NCBI RefSeq assembly: GCF_900101705.1
Contig: NZ_FNAC01000006.1
Coordinates: 1 to 64,000, forward strand
Direction: 5' to 3'
From: Algoriphagus faecimaris
GTDB taxonomy: Bacteria > Bacteroidota > Bacteroidia > Cytophagales > Cyclobacteriaceae
Length of the DNA: 64,000 nt
Position numbers and translations under genes: made by a program. Shown here in pieces: positions 7,844-15,715 of this stretch (the first letter of the stretch is position 1; every line of letters begins with the position of its first letter). Below the pieces are notes generated by a model. That model saw only the letters and a program-made list of their open reading frames with translations. It was not told where the DNA came from and ran no database searches.

Positions 7844-9532
7844 TTACTTTTTTGCGATTAGGGAAGGATTACGGGTAGCCGAAATGGCAAATGAACCGAA
7901 GTCAGAAATGTACATACTTCCATCCATGCTATCCCCGTCGATTTCACCGGAAACCTGAACGTCCAGGGACATCCCGCCTGCATTGACATTGAAGCTAAAC
8001 TTCAAGGTATTTCCGGAGGCTTGGATATTTTGAAGGGGAGAAGTAGCAGTACCGCCACCTTGAGGGTCATCGTAGGTGATTTTTCCAGAATATTCACTGC
8101 CTTCTTTTTCTACAGTGAAACTTCCACCTGAACTACCTGCCGGTGTCTCTGAAGTATAAGTCCATGTTCCGACGGGATTACTTTCCCCGTCATTCCCGTT
8201 TACTTTTTTCTTCTTTTTGACTTCATAATCGAAGAAATTACCATCCACTACTACATGTTTGATTTGACTATCTTCTTCAAAAAGAGGGCCTGTTGAAATG
8301 ACCATATTGGCCATTTTTCCGTTTTCTAAAGTTCCGGCTATACGATCTACTCCCAGGATGGCTGCCGCATTGGAAGTAAGCGCAGCAAGTGCTCCAGCTT
8401 CTGATAAGCCTCCCTCAATCATCTTTTGGAGGGATTTGCCAAGATCAGCTGTTTTGGTACCAATAGTAGTGAAAGCAAAAGGAACTCCCGCTTTCTCAAG
8501 TTTCCCAGCTTGAGCAATCGCTCTATCATAGGCTTCTTGTACTCGCTCGTATTGTGCTTTGATCGCGTCATTGACATCTTCCTTTTGTGCTTTGATTGCT
8601 TTATCTTCAGGAGTAGCCAACTGTATCAATACTTTGGCTCCAGATGACTTGATGAAGTCAATGACTTCATCGTACTCCTCTAGTCCCGTCAATACCAATT
8701 GAAACCCTAATTCCTTTTGTAAGGAAACTGCACGGCGAACTTGCAAATCATTGCTTACCGAAAACAAAACCGGAACTTGACCTGTCACCACATCACTCAT
8801 ACCCATGTAGGTAGGAGTCATTTCTGGTCTACTTACTCCTGTAGAGCTGGTAAACTGAGCGATTCTCCCTTGGGTGAGTTCGGTATTCTTGTAAACATCT
8901 CTAAACTTTGCCATCACGCCTACTGCTGTACCGGGATACATCCCTCGAGCGCCCCGCATACTTGCTGCGAGTCCAGTATTGGCTTTGATCAGGTTGGTAG
9001 AATTTGGATTCCCCATCAGCACCACTGCAGATTTTCCGGCAATCATCCCACCATCAGGAAGGATTTGAGCCATGGTAAAACCTGCTTTTCGTAGCTCATC
9101 GACCTGACTGGATTTGATGGAAAACTGATCCATGGCAGATCTCCACGGGGTGATTCCAGCGATTTCATCAGGTGGATTGGAGGAGACAAAGTCTTCTGGT
9201 CTTTTAGGATCCTCAGGACGGGTAATACCAGCTTGGGATGCTCCATCGATAAATCCAGGATAAATGAAGAGTGAGTCACCTTCGATTACTTTTGTTTCCG
9301 GTGGTAGGGAAACATTTCTTCCGATAGATTTGATGACTCCGTCTTTGATGAGTACAGTGGCCTTATTTCCTGTACTGGAGGCGTTTGCAAATACGGTGGC
9401 ATTGGTTATGGCATAGGTTGATGTAATGGGTTTTTTGCCCGTAGGATCACTTTGGCCAAAAACTTGGCCCGATCCCATTACACCTGCTAGCAGCATTCCC
9501 AAAACACCTGCTTTTAAAAGTGTTTTTTTCAT
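7844..9532 (-). CDS. Secreted amidohydrolase-like protein with extra C-terminal beta domain
   Basis: 562 residues, the first gene of the operon, with a signal peptide (about 1-27, ending GQVFGQ). The amidohydrolase fold is recognisable (YPGFIDGASQAG, then GKMANMVIS), but the metal-binding HxH is replaced by GAS and the next ligand site reads LFSVSNDLQV. After a KKKKK stretch (about 442-447) a roughly 115-residue beta-rich extension carries GTWTYTS, SGKITYDD and GEIDGDSMDGSMY segments. It resembles the lipocalin-like domains that Bacteroidota attach to secreted proteins and may bind ligand or stabilise a complex. Like the 5134-6435 paralogue it looks catalytically degenerate. Confidence 0.82.
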   Translation of the reverse strand: MKKTLLKAGVLGMLLAGVMGSGQVFGQSDPTGKKPITSTYAITNATVFANASSTGNKATVLIKDGVIKSIGRNVSLPPETKVIEGDSLFIYPGFIDGASQAGITRPEDPKRPEDFVSSNPPDEIAGITPWRSAMDQFSIKSSQVDELRKAGFTMAQILPDGGMIAGKSAVVLMGNPNSTNLIKANTGLAASMRGARGMYPGTAVGVMAKFRDVYKNTELTQGRIAQFTSSTGVSRPEMTPTYMGMSDVVTGQVPVLFSVSNDLQVRRAVSLQKELGFQLVLTGLEEYDEVIDFIKSSGAKVLIQLATPEDKAIKAQKEDVNDAIKAQYERVQEAYDRAIAQAGKLEKAGVPFAFTTIGTKTADLGKSLQKMIEGGLSEAGALAALTSNAAAILGVDRIAGTLENGKMANMVISTGPLFEEDSQIKHVVVDGNFFDYEVKKKKKVNGNDGESNPVGTWTYTSETPAGSSGGSFTVEKEGSEYSGKITYDDPQGGGTATSPLQNIQASGNTLKFSFNVNAGGMSLDVQVSGEIDGDSMDGSMYISDFGSFAISATRNPSLIAKK

Positions 9533-9817
9533 GAGTTTATAACTGATTTTAAATGGTCAAAAGCCCGCTGTTAAGCGGACGTGAAATCTTATAGCAACTT
9601 GAATCAATCAAGAAATTGACGAAAGGCATCTATTCGATTTCGTGAAATTGATGGTTTTTCATTTTGTAGCAAGCTAATAAAAGCTATTTCAGAATCCATT
9701 AAGTTTTATCTAGAGCATTTTTTTTTTTGATTAATGGCAGTAAAAGGGATAGGAGATACTATTTTGACCTGTACAAAGAGGTTTTGTTAAAATGTTATTA
9801 ATTTGAATGGTATAAGC

Positions 9818-9849
9818 TTTGTTGAAAATCTACATTCCTACTATATTTA
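9818..9849 (+). promoter_or_regulatory. Candidate promoter for the receiver/GT2 cluster in a 380-bp divergent intergenic region
   Basis: TTTG (9818-9821) and TATATTTA (9842-9849) are separated by 20 bp, one base off the Bacteroidota -33/-7 consensus, with the receiver gene starting at 9913. A second -7-like TATTTTTG lies at 9886-9893 without a good -33 partner. The rest of 9533-9912 is AT-rich, with a small CCGCTTAA/TTAAGCGG-type hairpin near 9568-9582 and a T11 run near 9720. No RNA gene was recognised. The minus-strand promoter for the amidohydrolases must also lie here but is unclear. Confidence 0.4.
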
Positions 9850-9912
9850 GTCAAATAAAAGATCGCGAGAATAGGTAAAAGAGCTTATTTTTGTCAAACT
9901 CACCCTGTCAAA

Positions 9913-10272
9913 ATGAAGAGAATCCTAATTATCGAGGATGATTTGTTGATTTCCAGTTTAGTTCAGTTTCGCCTTAAAAAAGACGGTTATGAGACCATTG
10001 TCGTCAAAGATGGCAATGAAGGAATAAAAGCTATCGATGAAGAAAACCCTGACCTCATCATCACCGATGTCATGATGCCTTTTCGAAGCGGTATAGAAAT
10101 CATTCATCACGCGCGCCAACACAAACCAGATGTACCTATCATTGTCCTGAGCTCCTTAGGCGAAGAGGAGGAAGTGGTTTTGGAAGCATTCAACCTTGGG
10201 GTTTCTGATTTTATTCCAAAGCCTTTTAATCCCAATGAACTGGCGATTCGCGTGAAAAGAGCTCTAAGATGA
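9913..10272 (+). CDS. Stand-alone response-regulator receiver protein
   Basis: 119 residues, essentially one receiver (REC) domain and nothing else. The acidic pocket EDD is at 8-10, the phospho-acceptor Asp is 52 (IITDVMMP), a switch Ser is near 80-81 and the conserved Lys is 103 in FIPKPF. With no DNA-binding or enzymatic output it should act by protein contact. It overlaps the next gene by ATGA, and the whole cluster to 15692 is almost gap-free, so the likely partner is the cytoplasmic HEAT-repeat part of the next protein or the glycosyltransferase. No histidine kinase lies in the window. Role as a switch for polymer synthesis is inferred from context. Confidence 0.92.
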   Translation: MKRILIIEDDLLISSLVQFRLKKDGYETIVVKDGNEGIKAIDEENPDLIITDVMMPFRSGIEIIHHARQHKPDVPIIVLSSLGEEEEVVLEAFNLGVSDFIPKPFNPNELAIRVKRALR

Positions 10273-11834
10273 TTTCTATGAAAAAAATCTTGACGCTCGG
10301 GCTGATTTTTTTCTTTACTCTGACATCCTATGGACAGGATTTGGACAGCCTCTTTGCAGATTCGGTCAAACTTCAGCAAGAGCTTATTAGGCAAAAGAAG
10401 ATGGCTAATCTTGGCTATCAGTTTAGACTTTTTCAAGAACCACAAAGGGACTTGGATTCGATCTATCAGTTCCAAAATACCGATTCAGGATGGGTAAGCT
10501 CCACCCTTATGGATTGGTCGAAACTGGATAGTATCTACGCTCAATTAACTGATTTTGATCCTCATTTAGAATATAAAATATACGAGGATCCCACTGATCA
10601 ACAAGGACTTGAAAACTACCTTCAAACCCTCTTGCTGACTGGAGATTTTATTCCGGGTTTGGAAGAAGAGGGCAGCAAAATTGATTTGATTTTGGAAGCT
10701 TCCAAAGATGCTTTCCAACCCCTGGAAAAGTATAAATTACGTATTCTGGCAGATTATAAACTTTTTTGGGTTTCGGTCATTGTGTTGTTTTTTTTGGGAA
10801 CGGCCTCACTGATGATCGCCTCGATGATGATCTTCAAGACTAAAAGAAACAAGCGGGAGCAATTAAAAAAAGAATATGATGAAATGATCATTGGCCCGCT
10901 TACTAGTCTATTGTTTGAAAAAGAACTGGACGAAATAAAGGAACTTAAAACAGAGGATTTACTAGAAATTTTTCCACCTAAGCTATTTCAAAAACCATTG
11001 TTTAAAGCCGTAATGATTGATCGTATCATTGGTCTCAACAAAAAAATGAAAGGGGATTTTAAGGATAAGTTGAAGGCCTTTTACAAAGTGGCAGGACTTA
11101 CTGAGATCACCCGAAAAAATCTGAAAAGCAGCCGTTGGGATTTGATCACCACGGGGCTAGTTCAAGTCAATGAGATGGATCTCTTTGAGCTATTGACCGA
11201 GGTGAAAAAGCATACCAATTCTTCCAATTTTCACGTCCGATCACAATCGGGAGCCACATTGCTAAATCTAGCCCCTACCTCCAATCTTGACTTTTTGAGA
11301 GATCAAAAGTATCCCCTCTCAGACTGGCAACAGATGAATTACCTACGGATTTTGAAGTTTGTCCATAGCTCCAAATCTCTGGAATTAGACAAATTATTTC
11401 ATTCAAATAATCAATCGGTCAGGCTATTTGGGATCAAGCTGGTGAGGATGCTAGGGCGTCTGGATTTACTTCCTGGGCTTAAAGAACTTTCGCAAAGAGC
11501 TACTGATGAAGAGAAAATTGAACTTTTGGAAACCTATGAGACTATAGGGGCTCATATGGAGGTGGATTTTATCAATCAATGCATATACTCCAAAAACCAA
11601 GAAGTCCAATTGGCAGCGGTGAAGGTAGCCGGTGAATTGGGAGATGAAAATTCACTGAACATTATAATTAATCTTTTTGCGGAGAATCCTCATTTTGAAT
11701 TAAAAAAAGCATTACTCAGAAGTATATACCAACTCAATCCCGAAACATTTGAGCGATACACCAAGGATCAAATTGCAGATGATATACAGCGACTCCGAGC
11801 TCATATTTTAGACCCATTACTTAGCCATGTATAA
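10269..11834 (+). CDS. Membrane-anchored HEAT-repeat protein
   Basis: 521 residues (start 10269, or Met4 at 10278). A signal peptide (MKKILTLGLIFFF...SYGQ) leads into a periplasmic region of about 140 residues, then one membrane span (about 166-190, VSVIVLFFLGTASL) and a basic stop-transfer segment (KTKRNKREQLKKE). The remaining 330 residues are helical, with HEAT-like repeats around 330-500 (for example QLAAVKVAGELGDENSLNIIINLF). The topology puts the repeats in the cytoplasm, where they could link the receiver protein upstream to the synthase downstream. It overlaps both neighbours (4 and 8 bp). No enzymatic motif seen. Confidence 0.8.
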   Translation: MISMKKILTLGLIFFFTLTSYGQDLDSLFADSVKLQQELIRQKKMANLGYQFRLFQEPQRDLDSIYQFQNTDSGWVSSTLMDWSKLDSIYAQLTDFDPHLEYKIYEDPTDQQGLENYLQTLLLTGDFIPGLEEEGSKIDLILEASKDAFQPLEKYKLRILADYKLFWVSVIVLFFLGTASLMIASMMIFKTKRNKREQLKKEYDEMIIGPLTSLLFEKELDEIKELKTEDLLEIFPPKLFQKPLFKAVMIDRIIGLNKKMKGDFKDKLKAFYKVAGLTEITRKNLKSSRWDLITTGLVQVNEMDLFELLTEVKKHTNSSNFHVRSQSGATLLNLAPTSNLDFLRDQKYPLSDWQQMNYLRILKFVHSSKSLELDKLFHSNNQSVRLFGIKLVRMLGRLDLLPGLKELSQRATDEEKIELLETYETIGAHMEVDFINQCIYSKNQEVQLAAVKVAGELGDENSLNIIINLFAENPHFELKKALLRSIYQLNPETFERYTKDQIADDIQRLRAHILDPLLSHV

Positions 11835-13287
11835 TTTTCTATTTTACTTTCTCATAGAAGTTTTCGGGGTGTTTTTTATGATCCTGAGTTTTGGTACGGT
11901 AGTGATTTATTTCATCATCATGATTCTTAGTGCGCTGGAAATGCGTGACTACCGAAGAAAGAACCGTTTTGCAGATTATCAGGATATCATTACTTCCCCA
12001 ATAGCTCCTGGAGTTTCCATTATCGCCCCGGCGTTTAATGAAGCGGCCAATATAGTCCAAAATGCGAAAAGTCTACTGAGTTTGCACTATGGGAAATTTG
12101 AGGTGATTCTTGTCAATGATGGATCTAAGGATGATACATTGGAAAAGTTGATCAGTTCATTCGAATTGGTAAAAACGAACTTTGCTTATCATCCGGATAT
12201 TGAAACACAAAAAGTCAGGGGGATTTATCGATCGACAAATAAGTCCTATAGAAGATTGATCATTGTCGATAAAGAAAACGGTGGTAAAGCCGATGCTCTT
12301 AACTCTGGTATCAATGTCGCCTCCATGGAGGTACTGGCCTGTATAGACGTGGATTGCATTTTGGCCAATGATTCGATTACACGAATGGTTCGTCCTTTTA
12401 TGGAGGAAACCAATAAGAAAGTAATTGCTGTAGGGGGAGTGATTGGCATCGCTAATAACTGTGATGTGCAGGATGGCACAGTGACAAAGTATCGCATACC
12501 AGAGTCAACCTTGGGGAGATTTCAAGTTATTGAGTATTTCCGGGCTTTTTTGATGGGGAGAATGGCCTGGTCAAGGGTCAATGGTCTGATGCTTATCTCC
12601 GGTGCTTTTGGCTTTTTTAAAAGGGACCTTGTCAAAGCAGTAGGAGGATATTTCCCAAAAACAGTAGGAGAGGATATGGAGCTAGTGGTGAGGATGCGAA
12701 GGTACATGGAAGAGAAAAACCTGAAGTATCGTGTCTCTTTTGTTCCCGATCCACTCTGCTGGACTGAGGTTCCCGAAGATGAGTCTGTATTGAGCAGACA
12801 GAGAAACCGATGGATGCGTGGTACCATCGAAACACTACAGCTTCATCGTAAAATAGGTCTCAATCCCAAATATGGTTTTTTTGGAGTGGTCTCTTTTTCT
12901 TTTTGGACCGTCTATGAGAAAATGGCCCCGATTTTAGAAGTTTTGGGTGTGCTTTATACCTTTGTTTTGATTTTGGTGGGAGACTTTTCTGCTGTTTATT
13001 TTATGGCCTTGTTAACCATGATTTACTTGCTATCGCTATTGATTTCTATATTTAGCATACTGTATGAGCAGATTTCATACAACAATTACAAAGATAAAAA
13101 AGACCTCAGGCGTCTCATTTGGATCATTTTACAGGAACCCTTCACCCTTCACCCCAAAGTGGTTTTGTGGGGAATTAGGGGTCATTTGGACTTTATTCTC
13201 GGCAAAGGAGGCTGGGGCAAAATGATCCGTACAGGATTTAAATCGGCTGAAGATAAAAAGAACATTCAAACCCAAACAGGCTCATGA
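11827..13287 (+). CDS. Processive family 2 glycosyltransferase (PgaC/NfrB-like polysaccharide synthase)
   Basis: 486 residues. One N-terminal membrane span (about 5-35), a GT-A catalytic domain (about 55-330) and three or four C-terminal spans (about 350-440). Catalytic signatures are complete: VSIIAPAFNEA, VNDGSKDDT, the DxD in ACIDVDCIL, GED in PKTVGEDMEL, and the processivity motif QRNRW (QxxRW). This is the organisation of inner-membrane synthases that polymerise UDP-sugars and push the chain across the membrane (PgaC for poly-N-acetylglucosamine, NfrB in E. coli). Sugar specificity cannot be read. It overlaps the HEAT gene by 8 bp and the outer-membrane gene by 4 bp, implying coordinated production. 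Confidence 0.9.
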   Translation: MYNFLFYFLIEVFGVFFMILSFGTVVIYFIIMILSALEMRDYRRKNRFADYQDIITSPIAPGVSIIAPAFNEAANIVQNAKSLLSLHYGKFEVILVNDGSKDDTLEKLISSFELVKTNFAYHPDIETQKVRGIYRSTNKSYRRLIIVDKENGGKADALNSGINVASMEVLACIDVDCILANDSITRMVRPFMEETNKKVIAVGGVIGIANNCDVQDGTVTKYRIPESTLGRFQVIEYFRAFLMGRMAWSRVNGLMLISGAFGFFKRDLVKAVGGYFPKTVGEDMELVVRMRRYMEEKNLKYRVSFVPDPLCWTEVPEDESVLSRQRNRWMRGTIETLQLHRKIGLNPKYGFFGVVSFSFWTVYEKMAPILEVLGVLYTFVLILVGDFSAVYFMALLTMIYLLSLLISIFSILYEQISYNNYKDKKDLRRLIWIILQEPFTLHPKVVLWGIRGHLDFILGKGGWGKMIRTGFKSAEDKKNIQTQTGS

Positions 13288-14519
13288 AAAAAGCAACAGC
13301 AATAGTACTTCTTTTAAGCTTGAGCTTGATAAGTTTCACCACTTCAGCCCAAGATTCATTTGATCCTGACGTACTCTACGCGGAGGCGCGTGTTCTCATT
13401 ATGGATGGGAAGTATGCTGAGGGTAGAAAAATCCTTTTTCGAGCAGTAGAAAAATATCCTAACTATGCTGACCTTTTGATTTTGGTCGGAAGGAGCTATG
13501 CCTGGGAAGGTAAAAATGACTCGGCTGCTATTTATCTGGATCGGGCTATCTTGGCATCACCTACCTACACAGATGCTTACGCTGCAAATTTAGACAATCT
13601 TTTCTGGGCCGATAGCTTGGATCGAGCTGAGAAAGTATTGGCTATAGCTAAAGAGAAATTTGAAGAAAAACTTCCCAACGAAATTGCTTATCGTGAATCA
13701 AGGCTCTTCTATTACCGAGAAAATTACGATGAAGCCTATGCTCAAGTCATGAAGTTATTCGAAAAAGGCTATAAACGAGAAGGTCTTTTGGGCTATATGC
13801 AAAACCTGCAGCGATTGAGAAGAAATAATGCCATCGGAGCTACTTTTGATTATGACAGTTTTAGAGGAGAGCTTAGTCCTTGGCAGACATGGTCAGCCTA
13901 TGCGAGGACGAGAACAGACCTCACAGGTTCCCTAATCGCAAGAGTAACTCAAAGTTCACGATTTGATGGCTTTGGGACGCTCTATGAATTGGATGCTTAT
14001 CCTTCGCTTGGAAAAAATTCCTACGCTTATCTGAATATTGGTGGTTCTGGAGCTTCCTTTTTTCCTCAGTTCAGATTTGGAGGATCGATCTATTTTAATT
14101 TAAAGAATGCCTGGGAAATAGATGGGGGTTACCGGTATTTGAATTTTGGAACAGTTACCAATATTTACACCGCATCGGTGGGTAAATACGTGAGTAGCTG
14201 GTGGCTGAATTTGCGTTTGAATGTGATCCCTACCGGAACAGGCGGCGTGAGTACTTCGGGTATTTTTCAAGCCAGGTATTATTTCAAGTCGGCCGAAGAT
14301 TTCTTTTCTATACAACTCAGCACGGGAGTATCTCCTGATGAAGAAAATAGAGATTTAAGTCAATTATTAAATTCTTATCGCTTTAGATTTGGATATCAGC
14401 AACTTATCACTGATCGATTTATGCTTTTTGGGTATTCGGGTTACAGTTGGGATGAGTTGGCAGCGGATAGAATCCGAAATAATTTTAATGTTTCTATTGG
14501 TGCTGAATATAGATTTTGA
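13284..14519 (+). CDS. TPR plus outer-membrane beta-barrel protein (YaiO-like)
   Basis: 411 residues with a signal peptide (about 1-22, ending TTSAQ). Residues about 28-190 are helical TPR-like repeats (YAEGRKILFRAVEKYPNYAD, then repeats at about 34-aa spacing). Residues about 195-411 alternate as beta-strands and end in an aromatic residue (GAEYRF), typical of outer-membrane barrels. TPR plus barrel parallels PgaA, which exports poly-GlcNAc, and YaiO-family proteins; the barrel here looks smaller than PgaA's. Directly after the synthase gene (4-bp overlap), it most likely guides the polymer through the periplasm and out of the cell. Confidence 0.82.
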   Translation: MKKATAIVLLLSLSLISFTTSAQDSFDPDVLYAEARVLIMDGKYAEGRKILFRAVEKYPNYADLLILVGRSYAWEGKNDSAAIYLDRAILASPTYTDAYAANLDNLFWADSLDRAEKVLAIAKEKFEEKLPNEIAYRESRLFYYRENYDEAYAQVMKLFEKGYKREGLLGYMQNLQRLRRNNAIGATFDYDSFRGELSPWQTWSAYARTRTDLTGSLIARVTQSSRFDGFGTLYELDAYPSLGKNSYAYLNIGGSGASFFPQFRFGGSIYFNLKNAWEIDGGYRYLNFGTVTNIYTASVGKYVSSWWLNLRLNVIPTGTGGVSTSGIFQARYYFKSAEDFFSIQLSTGVSPDEENRDLSQLLNSYRFRFGYQQLITDRFMLFGYSGYSWDELAADRIRNNFNVSIGAEYRF

Positions 14520-14522
14520 TCC

Positions 14523-15692
14523 ATGTCTGAAGAACTTAAAGTATTCCTAAAAAGACTTTGGCCGCTATATCTCATTGTAATCGTGATACCGGGATTAAGC
14601 TACTTGGCTTGGTACCTTTGGCCAAGCAGCACTTTGGATCTAGTCATCATCGATAAAACGGTCCCCAACAGCACCTATAGGGAGCATAATGGATTGTTTT
14701 ATGTCCTCAACTATCAAAAATTCATCAAATCAAGCGGAGAATCCTATCTCACTGATCAGGATTACTTTGGTTTTGTACCCAATGAAAAAGCCGATTTTGG
14801 TAGCGTGAGAGGTATCCCTGCATCAGGTAATGAATTAACTGAGTGGGTCTCAAGAAAGGATCTAATCTATCTCACAGATACTTATGGAGTTTATACTGAA
14901 AACTTCAAGGATATAGAGAGTGGTGAAAAAAGTAAAAGAATCTATGGTGGTTTGGATGCAAAGGATGTAGAGCTTCTCACCGAAGCTAAACAACAAGAGA
15001 AAACCATCATTGGCGAGTACAACAGTATGGCTTCACCAACTCCAAAATTTTACCGGAGTTCTTTTGAAAACATCATGGGACTAAAATGGACCGGTTGGAT
15101 AGCGCGGTATTATGAAGAATTGGATACCCTTGTGAATAAAGAGCTGCCATCTTGGTTGATAGATAATTATACCGAGCAGCATGGGCCTTGGCAATTGAAG
15201 GGAGATGGGATGATTTTCGTCAATGAGAGTGGAGAGATCCAAGTGCTTAATGCAGTGGAAGATTATCAAAATAAAACCCCATTGATTCGGACTCCAAAAC
15301 TCAACAAGCCACAATTTAACTTACCAGAAGTGGTGCCTTACCCTGATTGGTTTGATATTGTGCTGATCGAGCGGGACTACGAAGTGATTTCTTATTTTGA
15401 TTTGAACCCAACAGGAACGGGACTTGAAAAACTACGCAAGATGGGACTTCCTCGATTTTTTCCTGCTGCTGTCACCAAGAAAAACGGTAAAGGTAACTTG
15501 TACTATTTCTCTGGTGATTTCTCTGATTTTGATGGGGAATTGGGTTCGCCTAGATTCAAAGGCATCTCTTTTCTTTGGCGTGGATTTTATGTAGTAGCTG
15601 ACTACAGAGACAAGCAAGGCTTTTTTTGGAATTATTATCTCCCTCTGATTTCCCAAATTTTAGATAGAGAAAAATCCTTAAAAAGCGAGTAA
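14523..15692 (+). CDS. Membrane-anchored periplasmic protein of unknown function in the polysaccharide cluster
   Basis: 389 residues, not recognised. A short cytoplasmic N-terminus (basic LKRLW) is followed by one membrane span (about 15-33, YLIVIVIPGLSYLAWYL) and a mixed alpha/beta periplasmic domain. Noticeable stretches are VIIDKTVPNS, an LIYLTDTYGVY strand-turn, a KTIIGEYNSMASP segment and YYFSGDFSDFDGE near 330. Alternation of hydrophobic strands with short loops hints at an amidotransferase-like or Rossmann-like fold, but this is a guess and no catalytic triad could be assigned. Three bp after the barrel gene, it occupies the place where PNAG-type operons encode a polymer-modifying enzyme. 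Confidence 0.75.
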   Translation: MSEELKVFLKRLWPLYLIVIVIPGLSYLAWYLWPSSTLDLVIIDKTVPNSTYREHNGLFYVLNYQKFIKSSGESYLTDQDYFGFVPNEKADFGSVRGIPASGNELTEWVSRKDLIYLTDTYGVYTENFKDIESGEKSKRIYGGLDAKDVELLTEAKQQEKTIIGEYNSMASPTPKFYRSSFENIMGLKWTGWIARYYEELDTLVNKELPSWLIDNYTEQHGPWQLKGDGMIFVNESGEIQVLNAVEDYQNKTPLIRTPKLNKPQFNLPEVVPYPDWFDIVLIERDYEVISYFDLNPTGTGLEKLRKMGLPRFFPAAVTKKNGKGNLYYFSGDFSDFDGELGSPRFKGISFLWRGFYVVADYRDKQGFFWNYYLPLISQILDREKSLKSE

Positions 15693-15710
15693 AACCTACT
15701 TTAGGTTTTA
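15690..15710. terminator. Bidirectional terminator between convergent genes
   Basis: A perfect 9-bp stem TAAAACCTA (15690-15698) / TAGGTTTTA (15702-15710) with a CTT loop. It begins inside the stop codon of the preceding plus-strand gene and sits 5 bp beyond the stop of the minus-strand gene. AT-rich stem arms serve as U tracts on both strands; the GC part is short, so strength is uncertain. Confidence 0.55.
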
Positions 15711-15715
15711 GCATC

